Assembly: GCA_030832085.1 (NCBI GenBank)
Contig: JAURJU010000059.1
Coordinates: forward strand, 48,957-112,956
Direction of reading: 5' to 3'
Length of the DNA stretch: 64,000 nucleotides
Source: Chitinophagales bacterium
GTDB lineage: Bacteria > Bacteroidota > Bacteroidia > Chitinophagales > Chitinophagaceae
The notes beneath the pieces are model-generated. The model made no database searches, was not told the DNA's origin, and worked only from the letters and a program-made list of their open reading frames with translations. How positions within the stretch are numbered: the stretch's first letter is position 1; every line of letters begins with the position of its first letter. The translations under genes and the position numbers were made by a program. Shown piece after piece: positions 55,430 through 63,992 of the stretch.

Positions 55430-55852
55430 ATGAGCGATCACAAGACGATAAAAAATATAGAACAGGAACTCATTGACGATTTTTCTCTTTTTGAAACGTG
55501 GGAGGAAAAGTATGAGTACCTGATCGATCTCGGCAAGAAATTGCCGCCTTTGGATCCTGCATTCAAAACAGAAGCATACAAAATCAAAGGTTGTCAATCC
55601 AGCGTCTGGATTCATTCATTTGCAAAAGATGGTCTTGTATATTTCGAAGGAGACAGTGACGCCATTATTGTGCGGGGATTGGTAGGATTGATGATCACAG
55701 TATTGAATGGCCAACCTGCCAAAGAAATCGTAAACGCTCCGCTTGATTTCATCAATACCATTGGCCTGAGTTCTCATCTTGCCCAAACCCGATCCAATGG
55801 ATTGAGGGCAATGATTAAACAGATGAAGTTGGATGCAGGGGTGTTGGGATGA
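55430..55852 (+). CDS. sufE: Sulfur acceptor protein SufE
   Basis: 140-residue SufE that accepts the persulfide from SufS and passes it to SufB. The acceptor is Cys55 in KIKGCQSSVW. The start codon abuts the sufS stop. Its last codon (Gly) and TGA stop lie inside the first unit of a heptanucleotide repeat array, so the array may have replaced the original 3' end. Confidence 0.95.
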   Translation: MSDHKTIKNIEQELIDDFSLFETWEEKYEYLIDLGKKLPPLDPAFKTEAYKIKGCQSSVWIHSFAKDGLVYFEGDSDAIIVRGLVGLMITVLNGQPAKEIVNAPLDFINTIGLSSHLAQTRSNGLRAMIKQMKLDAGVLG

Positions 55853-55918
55853 GGGACAAGGGATGAGGGATGAGGGATGAGGGACGAGGGACAAGGGACG
55901 AGGGACGAGGGACGAGGG
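55846..55918 (+). repeat. G-rich heptanucleotide repeat, copy C
   Basis: Ten head-to-tail 7-bp units with no indels, all GGGATGA, GGGACAA or GGGACGA, then a final GGG. The first unit contains the sufE stop codon and the array ends 12 bp before the DUF59 start. The G triplets spaced by 4 bases fit a G-quadruplex on the coding strand. It is inside an operon, unlike copies A and B. It lacks the AACAGCCGG core of those. Confidence 0.93.
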
Positions 55919-55930
55919 AATAACATAACA

Positions 55931-56245
55931 ATGAAGACAGAAGAGCAAATAAAACAGGAAGTCATAGAAAAGATCAAAACCATTTTTGATCCGGAATTGC
56001 CTGTCAACATATGGGAACTTGGCTTGATTTACGAAGTCAATGTTGTACCCATCAACAATGTGCAGGTCATCATGACCCTTACCGCACCCAGCTGTCCTGC
56101 TGCACAATCCCTGCCGCATGAAGTGGATCAAAAGATTCGTGAAATAGAAGGAATCAACGATGTATTTGTTGAAATCACTTGGACCCCGGCCTGGACAAAG
56201 GATTTGATGAGTGAAGAGGCAAAGCTGGAGTTGGGGTTTATGTAA
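55931..56245 (+). CDS. DUF59 (MIP18/SufT-like) iron-sulfur maturation protein
   Basis: 104-residue DUF59 protein starting MKTEEQIKQEVIEKIK. An in-frame ATG at 55877 inside the repeat would add a 18-residue extension of repetitive Arg/Asp/Glu/Gly and is rejected. Family motifs are IFDPELPVNIWELGLIYEV and the MTLTAPSCPAAQSL cysteine loop. Members such as SufT and PaaD help mature or insert Fe-S clusters. Last gene of the suf operon. Confidence 0.9.
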   Translation: MKTEEQIKQEVIEKIKTIFDPELPVNIWELGLIYEVNVVPINNVQVIMTLTAPSCPAAQSLPHEVDQKIREIEGINDVFVEITWTPAWTKDLMSEEAKLELGFM

Positions 56246-56272
56246 ATATGCTTGCGCAATAGTATGTTACGA

Positions 56273-56950
56273 CTACCTCAAGCCATCAAAATATTGAAAT
56301 ATTTTTGAAACATCCGACTCCTTTTTATACGACAAACCTGCAGCAGTTGTATAGGACTCAACCTTGGTCTGTTTCTCACCAAACAAAGCCAGAATATCCT
56401 TTTTTGACAAATTGATTTGAATAATTTTATCCCCCTGTTTGAAAAAATACTTTTCGGTCTTTTGAAAATTTTTTACAACTCCTTCATTTATCTTATTCGT
56501 CTCAGAAAGAAACATGAAAGTAGCTTTATAAAATCCTGAAACTCCATTGTACAGTTGTTGTAAAAATTGATTTCTTTTAACACCCAAACCTTCCAAGCCC
56601 TTCACAAAAAAACGATAGGTAGAAACATCCTCGTTGTTTGGCTTCAACACAAAAGAAATCACATCATCATCAAATTCAAACAACTCATCATTCCTGTTAA
56701 AGTAGAGTACGTTTGAAAATGCATCATATTTCAATGGAATGTTTGCATAAACACCTTTTTTGATGGTCACATCCCCATTTATCCACAGATCATTTAAAAA
56801 AGGACTTCCGCTGATTCCAGCATACTTGGATACATTGAGCACTCGCCCGCTGAGCGGATCCTGTATTTGTGTTTGTGAAAATATCGAGGGCAAGGAAAGA
56901 AAGGACATTGCTATAAAAATAAGGCGAATGATCATTTGTATTTTTTGCAT
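56273..56950 (-). CDS. Uncharacterised secreted protein, family member 2
   Basis: 225 residues from ATG 56950; an earlier in-frame ATG at 56980 lies inside the terminator hairpin of the upstream SusCD operon and is rejected. Signal peptide to about residue 25 (SLPSIFSQ). No domain recognised. Paralogue of the protein at 39791-40456: shared landmarks are ISGSPFLNDLWINGDVTIKKGV (position like GSPYLLGES) and INLSKKDILALFGE near the C terminus. More AT-rich than its neighbours (many Phe, Asn, Lys). Only 27 bp separate its stop from that of the convergent DUF59 gene. Confidence 0.75.
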   Translation of the reverse strand: MQKIQMIIRLIFIAMSFLSLPSIFSQTQIQDPLSGRVLNVSKYAGISGSPFLNDLWINGDVTIKKGVYANIPLKYDAFSNVLYFNRNDELFEFDDDVISFVLKPNNEDVSTYRFFVKGLEGLGVKRNQFLQQLYNGVSGFYKATFMFLSETNKINEGVVKNFQKTEKYFFKQGDKIIQINLSKKDILALFGEKQTKVESYTTAAGLSYKKESDVSKIFQYFDGLR

Positions 56951-56961
56951 GAAAGATATAA

Positions 56962-56993
56962 AAAAAAGGCTGCGATACATCGCAGCCTTTTTT
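56962..56993 (-). terminator. Terminator of SusCD pair 4
   Basis: Perfect 14-bp stem with 4-nt loop (56962-56975 / 56980-56993), core GGCTGCGA / TCGCAGCC. The minus-strand sequence ends in TTTTTTT. It lies 17 bp behind the SusD stop. Confidence 0.9.
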
Positions 56994-57010
56994 AAGGAAA
57001 TAAATAAAAA

Positions 57011-58411
57011 TTAGTACCCAGGGTTCTGTTGGGAACGAATATTTGCATTAGCATCCAATTCGCCTTGTGGTATGGGCAATTGCCTTCTGAAATTTGAAAC
57101 AGGGAAACTGCGGGCAGCAACAGGATAATTCGCGCCTCTTACTACATCTGCTTTCAAACGCAGCATATCCATGTATCTGTCTCCCTCGAATGCAAGCTCT
57201 TTTCTTCTTTCAGCGATGACAGCAGTGCGCAATGCAGCGCCAGTAGCAGTTACTGCAACTGCATTCCTTCTGCTCGTAATGAAGTTAAGGTAAGTTCTTG
57301 CATTGACTTCATTTGTTGCAAGAGAAGCCTCGGCTGCAATCAAATACATCTCACTCAAACGAAGAACTTTTGTATCACTGTAATCACCAGAAATCACCGG
57401 ATACTTGTTTACAGAGAATACCTGAACGCCAGAACGAGTAACTTTGGGATAAAGCCCTAACCTAACATCAGCAGCTGCAAAAGTTGAAATCAAATCATCC
57501 GTTGCAAGAAAATCTCCATAGTTGCCTGCCTGGCTGTACAAATAAGACAACGCATCAAAAGCGAGGTTAGCGGTTGCATCTGATGATACTTCCATCAAGG
57601 TTTCGAGCTTGGAAGTGGTTACTGTAGAGTTTGCCCAATAAGAAGCATGATTTGCTGCAGTAATTGGAGTAAAACCACCGTTGTTGATAACGTCCAATGC
57701 AGCAGTCAACGCATTGGCATTATCCCCTTTGGTCAAATATACCTTTGCTTGCAGACCTTTTGCAGCATATTTGCTGAACTGTGAAGAGTTGGTAAACTTT
57801 GTCATCAGTGTATAGGCCTTTTCAAGGTCAGCAATCATCAGTGTATAGACATCACTTACTTTGCTGCGTGTTGGCTTATCGTCTGGATTATAGGTAGTAA
57901 CAATGGGAACTCCCAACGCATTTGGATCTTCAGCATAAGCCTTGCCAAAATACCTTACCAAATTAAAATAACACAACGCGCGGATTGCATATGCTTCACC
58001 CTTATACTGATCAACATTTGCAGTGTTGGGGGTAATGTTGGCATTGATTACATTGTTGCACCTCAATATGGTATTGTAGGCTGCAGACCAAAGTCCTGCA
58101 ACGTTACCATCGAGGGTATTGTAGGTATAGTTGTTGAACAGTGTGTAGCGATTCGTATTGAGGGTTGACTGGTATGCATTGTCGGCCATGATGTCTCCAA
58201 TCATTGGAACAGTCCTACCCATGTGATCTACGTTTCTGAGTGATGCATATGCACCCCTCAACGCAACCAAAAGATCCGCTTCCTTTCCCAAGGCAACCGA
58301 TGGCACCAAAGAAGTAGGAGAATTCAATTCAAGGAATTCTTTTTTGCAGGACGAGAAGGTAGCAACTCCCGCCAGCAAAAGAATCCATATTGGTTTTTTT
58401 ATCCTATTCAT
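57011..58411 (-). CDS. SusD/RagB-family nutrient-binding lipoprotein (pair 4)
   Basis: 466-residue surface lipoprotein, lipobox TFSSC (Cys near residue 22), followed by KKEFLELNSPTS. Short for the family but with the complete classical RagB C-terminus RQLPIPQGELDANANIRSQQNPGY. Early TPR-like helices contain ALRGAYASLRNVDHMG. 20 bp behind its SusC partner. Substrate unknown. Confidence 0.92.
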   Translation of the reverse strand: MNRIKKPIWILLLAGVATFSSCKKEFLELNSPTSLVPSVALGKEADLLVALRGAYASLRNVDHMGRTVPMIGDIMADNAYQSTLNTNRYTLFNNYTYNTLDGNVAGLWSAAYNTILRCNNVINANITPNTANVDQYKGEAYAIRALCYFNLVRYFGKAYAEDPNALGVPIVTTYNPDDKPTRSKVSDVYTLMIADLEKAYTLMTKFTNSSQFSKYAAKGLQAKVYLTKGDNANALTAALDVINNGGFTPITAANHASYWANSTVTTSKLETLMEVSSDATANLAFDALSYLYSQAGNYGDFLATDDLISTFAAADVRLGLYPKVTRSGVQVFSVNKYPVISGDYSDTKVLRLSEMYLIAAEASLATNEVNARTYLNFITSRRNAVAVTATGAALRTAVIAERRKELAFEGDRYMDMLRLKADVVRGANYPVAARSFPVSNFRRQLPIPQGELDANANIRSQQNPGY

Positions 58412-58431
58412 AATTTCAATTTTTATAAAGG

Positions 58432-61425
58432 TTAAAATGTAACGTTTAAGCCCACAGTGACAGTCTTGGGAATAAACACGTTAAGGTTGGTTGCACTTCC
58501 TGTTCCTTGCTCAGGATCGAAAGGCATTTTCTTGTCCTTAACCCAAGTGTACAAATTGGCTCCTCTTGTGTAGAAAAAGGCATTGCCAATCTTCAACTTG
58601 TTCAGCACAGACTTGGGAAGTGAATAGCCCAACTGAAGATTCCTCAACCGTACAAAATCACCTTTTACAAGATAGAAAGTGGATGCACTTTGAAAGCTTT
58701 TGTTGCCACCATACACATACTTGGGGACATCAGTCACTTGACCGGCAGTAGTCCACCTGTCCAGTTGGCGTTGAACCTTGTTATAAGTTCCTCCAAATCC
58801 TGAACCCAAATAGTATGAACCCCAAGAATCATAAAGATAATTTCCAAGGTTATAATACAGTTGAATTTCAAGACTGAACCCTTTGTAGTTAAAGGTATTG
58901 GTGAATGATCCAAAATACTTTGGTAGACTGTTTCCTGAAATTGTTCTTGAAATGGCACCAGGATAAACATTTGTCTTGGCCTTCATTGTTGTATCAGAAT
59001 ACCAAAGCGGGTCTCCATTTGCAGGATCGACACCAGCATAATTTCTCAAGAAATAAGAGTAAAGAGATTGCCCCTGCCTGATGATTTGGTTACCTGATGC
59101 AATGTCAGCACCATTGGGCAGAGAAAGAATCTTGTTTTTGTTTGCGGCGAAATTAAAATCAACAGTCCATGTGAAATTTTTGGCTTTCACCGGAACAATG
59201 TTCAAGGTAATTTCTACACCTTGGTTGCTCATTGAACCCGTATTCCTTGTTGTGCTGCTGAAACCTGTTGTGCGTGACAATTGAACACCCAACAAAAGGT
59301 CCTCAGATGTACGCTTGTACCAATCAAACGAAACGTTTACCCTATTGTTCAATACACTGACATCAAGGCCAAGATCGAGCGGCTTGTTCAACTCCCATGT
59401 AAGGCTGGAATCACCAACGTTGCCCGGTGCACTTCCCGGTTGCTGATTGTAGTTTGCGCCAAAGCCATAAGAAGGGGCCCAATCGTAGTTTCCAATTCCT
59501 GCGTTACCATTTACACCATAAGAGCCCCTGAGCTTGAGTTGAGAAATCAGTTTTACATTTTGCATGAAGGCTTCGTTGTCAACGTTCCAGCTTCCACCAA
59601 CAGACCAGAAGTTACCGTATTTGTTCTTAGGACCAAAACGTGATGAACCATCACGACGGAAACTACCGGACACCACATACCTGTTTTTGTAATTCAGGTT
59701 GCCCGATGCGAAAGTTGAAGTGAAGGTATACTCAGTGATTGAAGCACTTGCAGTGGTTGGACTTGCCCCAGAAGCAGGCCAGGTAAGTGCAAGTGTTGGC
59801 GGAAACTGCTGGTTCTGGAGTGATCCAAAATAGCCCTGGGATTGTTGGCTTTCGTAACCCAGCTGTGCATTTAACATCAGGTCTCCGTTTTTCAAAAGAC
59901 TCTGGTTGTAGTCAAGTGTATTTGTCCAAACCCAGTTGAAATAGCGGGTATAGTATGAATAAGCCCTACCATTTGAGGCAGCACCATCACCATGCAGAGG
60001 GTTGTTGTATTGATCTTCTTCCAGAATATTGTAATCAGAGCCGTATGCGGTTTTGAACTTCAGGTTATCAAGAATACGGTAATCTGCAGATAATGACCCC
60101 CTCATGCTGAATTGACGAAGGTATCTTTTGTCAATTTCAGAGAGCGCGATGGTATTGTGAAGCCCGCCCAATGCAGTACTTACAAGATTGAAAGATCCAT
60201 CAGGATTGTATGCGCTGTGGGTTGGCCTTAGAAAATATGCAGAGAGAACAGGGTTACCAAAAGATCCGCCTGCAAGTGGAGCGCGTTGGCTGACATTTCC
60301 ACCATTCAAGTTGAAATTGATATTCATGCGATCATTCAACTTGTGGGTCAAACGAATGTTTCCACTGTATCTCCTGAGCTTTGAATTGAGGGTAGTTCCA
60401 TCCTGCGCAAAATGCCCGCCAGACATATAAAATGTGGTCTTTTCATTACCACCATCCATTGTTACATTGTATTGCTGTTGTGGAGAGGTTCTGCTGATGG
60501 CATCCAACCAATTGAAATCAATGCCGCTTGTTCCACCAAGTCCTGCGATGGTAGCATCAATATTGGCTTGAGTATAACCTGCATTGGCAAGACCTTCTTT
60601 GGTCAATGCGATATATTCTGGAGCATTCAGAGGACGATACATTGGGTTGAAATATGCAATATCATTTGATCCAACTTCCGTATCAAACCTAACACGTGTT
60701 TTTCCTGCCTTGCCTTTTTTGGTGGTTACAACGATAACTCCATTGGCAGCACGGCTTCCATAAATGGACTGGGAAGCAGCATCCTTCAGGACAGTGATGC
60801 TTTCAATATCGTTAGGATTGATAGTACTCAACAAATTTGAAGTTGTCTGAAGACGCGCTGCATCTCCGGTATTCAAAGGAATACCATCTACAACCCAGAG
60901 CGGTGAAGTACTTGCAGAAATTGAGCTAGCCCCCCTGATAAGGATGGCCTGGTTTGCGCCAGGCTGTCCGGACGATGCAACTGATTGAAGACCCGCAACT
61001 TGACCCTGCAGAATTTTGTCTACTGAAGAGAAGGGTTTGTTTTCAATATCTGGAGCCTTAACGGTTGCTACTGCACCCGTCAAGTCCGAACGCTTTTGTG
61101 TACCATAACCCACCACAACCACTTCAGAAAGGGCGGCATTTTCTTGGGTCATCGATACATCCATTGCAGTTCCAGTGATTGACTTGCTTTGGGTTGCAAA
61201 GCCAACGGAACTGAATGAAAGGCTTTTCACTGAAGCAGGCAGTGAAAGGGAAAAATTGCCGGACGCATCTGTAGAGGTACCAGAATTTCCTCCTTTGACA
61301 GAAACACCTGATAGTGGATTTCCTTGGGAGTCGGTTACCTTTCCCTTGACGGTCCTGTTGCCTTGGGCTAACGAAGCCATGGTCATCACAGCTAAGCTTG
61401 CTACCAGAAATAGGAATTTTCTCAT
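58432..61425 (-). CDS. SusC/RagA-family TonB-dependent transporter (pair 4)
   Basis: 997-residue outer-membrane transporter. Signal peptide 1-20, carboxypeptidase-regulatory-like domain about 23-100, EVVVVGYGTQKRSDLTGAV before the plug, plug with GQVAGLQSV and ILIRGASSI, barrel ending TVGLNVTF. The VGYGTQK type matches pair 1 and the classical SusD partner. It lies behind the hydroxyacid gene pair and reads into its SusD gene. Confidence 0.93.
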   Translation of the reverse strand: MRKFLFLVASLAVMTMASLAQGNRTVKGKVTDSQGNPLSGVSVKGGNSGTSTDASGNFSLSLPASVKSLSFSSVGFATQSKSITGTAMDVSMTQENAALSEVVVVGYGTQKRSDLTGAVATVKAPDIENKPFSSVDKILQGQVAGLQSVASSGQPGANQAILIRGASSISASTSPLWVVDGIPLNTGDAARLQTTSNLLSTINPNDIESITVLKDAASQSIYGSRAANGVIVVTTKKGKAGKTRVRFDTEVGSNDIAYFNPMYRPLNAPEYIALTKEGLANAGYTQANIDATIAGLGGTSGIDFNWLDAISRTSPQQQYNVTMDGGNEKTTFYMSGGHFAQDGTTLNSKLRRYSGNIRLTHKLNDRMNINFNLNGGNVSQRAPLAGGSFGNPVLSAYFLRPTHSAYNPDGSFNLVSTALGGLHNTIALSEIDKRYLRQFSMRGSLSADYRILDNLKFKTAYGSDYNILEEDQYNNPLHGDGAASNGRAYSYYTRYFNWVWTNTLDYNQSLLKNGDLMLNAQLGYESQQSQGYFGSLQNQQFPPTLALTWPASGASPTTASASITEYTFTSTFASGNLNYKNRYVVSGSFRRDGSSRFGPKNKYGNFWSVGGSWNVDNEAFMQNVKLISQLKLRGSYGVNGNAGIGNYDWAPSYGFGANYNQQPGSAPGNVGDSSLTWELNKPLDLGLDVSVLNNRVNVSFDWYKRTSEDLLLGVQLSRTTGFSSTTRNTGSMSNQGVEITLNIVPVKAKNFTWTVDFNFAANKNKILSLPNGADIASGNQIIRQGQSLYSYFLRNYAGVDPANGDPLWYSDTTMKAKTNVYPGAISRTISGNSLPKYFGSFTNTFNYKGFSLEIQLYYNLGNYLYDSWGSYYLGSGFGGTYNKVQRQLDRWTTAGQVTDVPKYVYGGNKSFQSASTFYLVKGDFVRLRNLQLGYSLPKSVLNKLKIGNAFFYTRGANLYTWVKDKKMPFDPEQGTGSATNLNVFIPKTVTVGLNVTF

Positions 61426-61581
61426 GTAGAAAGTTTTTGGTTTATTGTTTTAATAATTGTCCTAACAAGATTGCGAAACTAATCAATGTTCAATTGAAAA
61501 AGTATCACAGAAATGTAAAACATCTGACTGTTTTTTTTGTTCAAACTGAGGGCCAAGAATCCAAGAAAAAGTAAACAAAAT

Positions 61582-61599
61582 GTAGGATTTATGGCCTAC
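61582..61599 (-). terminator. Weak hairpin behind the hydroxyacid dehydrogenase gene
   Basis: Stem GTAGG / CCTAC with an 8-nt loop, 17 bp behind the stop codon; the minus strand continues ATTTTGTTTACTTTTT. Possible weak terminator. The rest of the 61426-61615 gap is AT-rich with a TTCAATTGAA palindrome near 61490 and no gene. Confidence 0.4.
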
Positions 61600-61615
61600 C
61601 AGTGCGTTTATTTGG

Positions 61616-62563
61616 TCAATTTATGCGATTGATCACGACCCCAAGCCTGTAACTGTTGAAAATCTCCACTACGGTAGCATAAATTCTTTTCCTGGCTTCG
61701 AGACTGATCCAGGCAATATGGGGCGTAATTATTGCATTGGGCAATCCAATCAAAGGATGGTCAGCGGGAGGTGGTTCCTGTTCCAACACATCCAACAGTG
61801 CTGCCGCAATCCTTTTTTCGACGAGCGCATCTTTTAGTGCAACTGCATCAATCAAACCACCACGTGATGTGTTTATCAGCAATGCATTGGGCTTCATCAA
61901 GGACAAAAAACGACGGTTGATGATTTTTTCTGTTGTTGAATTCAGCGGACAGTGCAGGCTTATTAAATCGGATACCGCAGCAAGTTCATCAAGTTCCAAA
62001 AATCTTCTGTTGGTGAGTTGAAGGTCTTTGGTATGATGGTAAACAACCTTCATTCCAAGGCTTTCCGACATCCCAGCAAAACAGGATCCAATGTTTCCCA
62101 TACCGATGATGCCGAGGGTTTTGCCATGCCATTCACAGATGGGTGAAAGCGTATAAGACCAGTCCTTGTTGGAGGACCACTCCCCTTTTCTTACAGATTC
62201 CTCATGCAACGCAATGTTGTTGCTGTAATGCAGCATCATCGAAAGCGCATGTTGTGCAACTGAGAATGTACCGTATGCAGGTACGTTGCACACCGGTATG
62301 CCCCGCTCTGCACAGGCTTTTGTCTCTACACAATTGTAGCCCGTAGCCGTCACGATGACCAGTTTGAGCGCTGTGAAATGATTGAGTTCGGGAATACCCA
62401 CCAAAGCTTTGTTGGTGATCAACACTTCGGTTTGAGGATCACATGATGTTATTTGGTCTCGGGAAATTCTTTGACAAAAAACAAGTTCTCCAAATTCCTT
62501 GAGCGGTGACCAACTGATGTCTTCCTGAAACAAAGTATAGCCGTCCAGCACAAGGATTTTCAT
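61616..62563 (-). CDS. D-2-hydroxyacid dehydrogenase (glycerate/hydroxypyruvate type)
   Basis: 315-residue NAD(P)-dependent dehydrogenase of the D-isomer 2-hydroxyacid family. The nucleotide-binding loop GIIGMGNIG is near residue 150. The catalytic triad is Arg near 233 in TSRGG, Glu near 262 in LEQEPP and His near 281 in TPHIAW. Family members interconvert glycerate/hydroxypyruvate, glyoxylate/glycolate or D-lactate/pyruvate. It follows the FMN oxidase by 57 bp on the same strand, so the two may act on a shared 2-hydroxy acid. Confidence 0.88.
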   Translation of the reverse strand: MKILVLDGYTLFQEDISWSPLKEFGELVFCQRISRDQITSCDPQTEVLITNKALVGIPELNHFTALKLVIVTATGYNCVETKACAERGIPVCNVPAYGTFSVAQHALSMMLHYSNNIALHEESVRKGEWSSNKDWSYTLSPICEWHGKTLGIIGMGNIGSCFAGMSESLGMKVVYHHTKDLQLTNRRFLELDELAAVSDLISLHCPLNSTTEKIINRRFLSLMKPNALLINTSRGGLIDAVALKDALVEKRIAAALLDVLEQEPPPADHPLIGLPNAIITPHIAWISLEARKRIYATVVEIFNSYRLGVVINRIN

Positions 62564-62620
62564 CTTAAATATTTTCTGTTTTGAAATATGCCATTGCTGG
62601 CCATAAAACTAACATGGTTC

Positions 62621-63802
62621 TTACATTGATGGGCGATATAAATGTCCAGGTAAATCTTGAACATGTTTGCAACAAACCTGGTCCATGACCTGGTAGAGCT
62701 GGGTTTTCAACATGCCCATCATGTGATCAGCACCTTCATCGCCCAATGCTGAAACCGCATACATGAATGATCGACCAAGGAATGTAAAATCTGCTCCAGA
62801 AGCAAGTGTCCGGGCAATGTCTGGCCCTGTTCGAATGCCACTGTCCATCATCACTTTAATTTTTCCTTTGTACTTATCAACGATTGGCCCAAGTGACCTG
62901 ATAGCGGACTGCCCTGCATCTATCTGTCGTCCACCATGATTGGAAACGAGCAATCCGTCAATGCCCAAGGCAACAGCCATGTCAGCATCCTCTACTGTTG
63001 CGCATCCCTTCAGGATAATCTTGCCTTTCCAGCGTTCACGGATGGGTGCAATTTTTTCTGCATTCAACCTGCCTGAAAACGTGCGGTTCATGAACTGGCC
63101 AAGCTGACTCATGTTGAGGCCCTTTGGCATGTATGGCTTCAGTGTTGCAAAATTCGGAGTGCCATGGTACAAGGTTTTCATGGCCCAAGTTGGCTTGCCC
63201 ATGATTTGAAAAATATTCCTCAGTGTCATTTTGGGCGGCATGGCCAATCCATTGCGGATATCACGGGGACGAAAACCAAAAGAGGGAACATCACAAAGCA
63301 AAACCAGGACTTCGTATCCGGATGCCTCCAAACGGTTGAGGATATCATCCCTCAAGGCGTTTTCTGCAGGGTGATACAGCTGGTACCATGCCTTTCCTTC
63401 AGTAATTTCAGCAATGCGTTCAATGCCTGAAGTTGTAACTGTACTCAAGATGAAAGGGATGTTGTGCTTTACCGATGCTTTCGCCAGGATTTCTGGCGCA
63501 TTGGGCCAGATCAGCCCCTGCAGACCTATCGGAGACACGCCAAATGGAGCATCATATGTGTGGCCAAACAGTTCTGTAGACAGTGTTGAGCCGGTATGCT
63601 CACTGAGATAGTAGGGAAGCAATTCCACCTGCCTCAACTCGTCGGTATTCTTGTGCAGGTTCACATCCTCATTGCATCCACCATCCAGGTATTCAAATGC
63701 AAAACGTGGTATCCGGCGCTTTGCCTTCCTGATCAAATCGTCGATGCCAGGATAATTTGAGTTGTATGCCCAAGTAGGCTTGGGGTTGTTGATCTTTTGC
63801 AT
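62621..63802 (-). CDS. FMN-dependent alpha-hydroxy acid oxidase/dehydrogenase
   Basis: 393-residue TIM-barrel flavoprotein of the L-lactate dehydrogenase/glycolate oxidase family, which oxidises L-2-hydroxy acids. Catalytic His is near residue 285 in SNHGGRQIDAG, and the FMN-binding FGVSPIGLQGL and KGCATVEDA segments are present. A short N-terminal part without signal peptide suggests a cytoplasmic or peripheral membrane enzyme. Lactate, glycolate or glycerate are candidate substrates. First gene of a likely two-gene unit with the dehydrogenase. Confidence 0.9.
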   Translation of the reverse strand: MQKINNPKPTWAYNSNYPGIDDLIRKAKRRIPRFAFEYLDGGCNEDVNLHKNTDELRQVELLPYYLSEHTGSTLSTELFGHTYDAPFGVSPIGLQGLIWPNAPEILAKASVKHNIPFILSTVTTSGIERIAEITEGKAWYQLYHPAENALRDDILNRLEASGYEVLVLLCDVPSFGFRPRDIRNGLAMPPKMTLRNIFQIMGKPTWAMKTLYHGTPNFATLKPYMPKGLNMSQLGQFMNRTFSGRLNAEKIAPIRERWKGKIILKGCATVEDADMAVALGIDGLLVSNHGGRQIDAGQSAIRSLGPIVDKYKGKIKVMMDSGIRTGPDIARTLASGADFTFLGRSFMYAVSALGDEGADHMMGMLKTQLYQVMDQVCCKHVQDLPGHLYRPSM

Positions 63803-63847
63803 GGAGCTAAGTTAACTTAAAAAACAGTTGACCATGTCTGTTCAAAT

Positions 63848-63874
63848 CAAAAAAGCCAGTACAATGTACTGGCT
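63848..63874 (-). terminator. Terminator of tRNA-Ala
   Basis: Perfect 9-bp stem AGCCAGTAC / GTACTGGCT with a 3-nt loop, 9 bp behind the tRNA 3' end. On the minus strand the stem is followed by TTTTTGATTT. Confidence 0.88.
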
Positions 63875-63882
63875 CAAAAATG

Positions 63883-63955
<73 letters not shown>

Positions 63956-63963
63956 GAGGAGTG

Positions 63964-63992
63964 CAAATATAAACAAAAAGCCTATTCAACAA
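63964..63992 (-). promoter_or_regulatory. Promoter of tRNA-Ala
   Basis: Minus-strand -7 box TATATTTG (63964-63971) with TTG 18 bp upstream (63990-63992). The sequence TATATTTGCACTCC continues as in the rpmB promoter (TACATTTGCACTCC). The distance to the tRNA 5' end is 8 bp, consistent with a very short leader. Confidence 0.7.

Noticed and set aside
55877..55930. N-terminal extension of the DUF59 protein beginning MRDEGQGTRDEG
   Set aside because: It is a translation of the heptanucleotide repeat, and MKTEEQ at 55931 is the family start.
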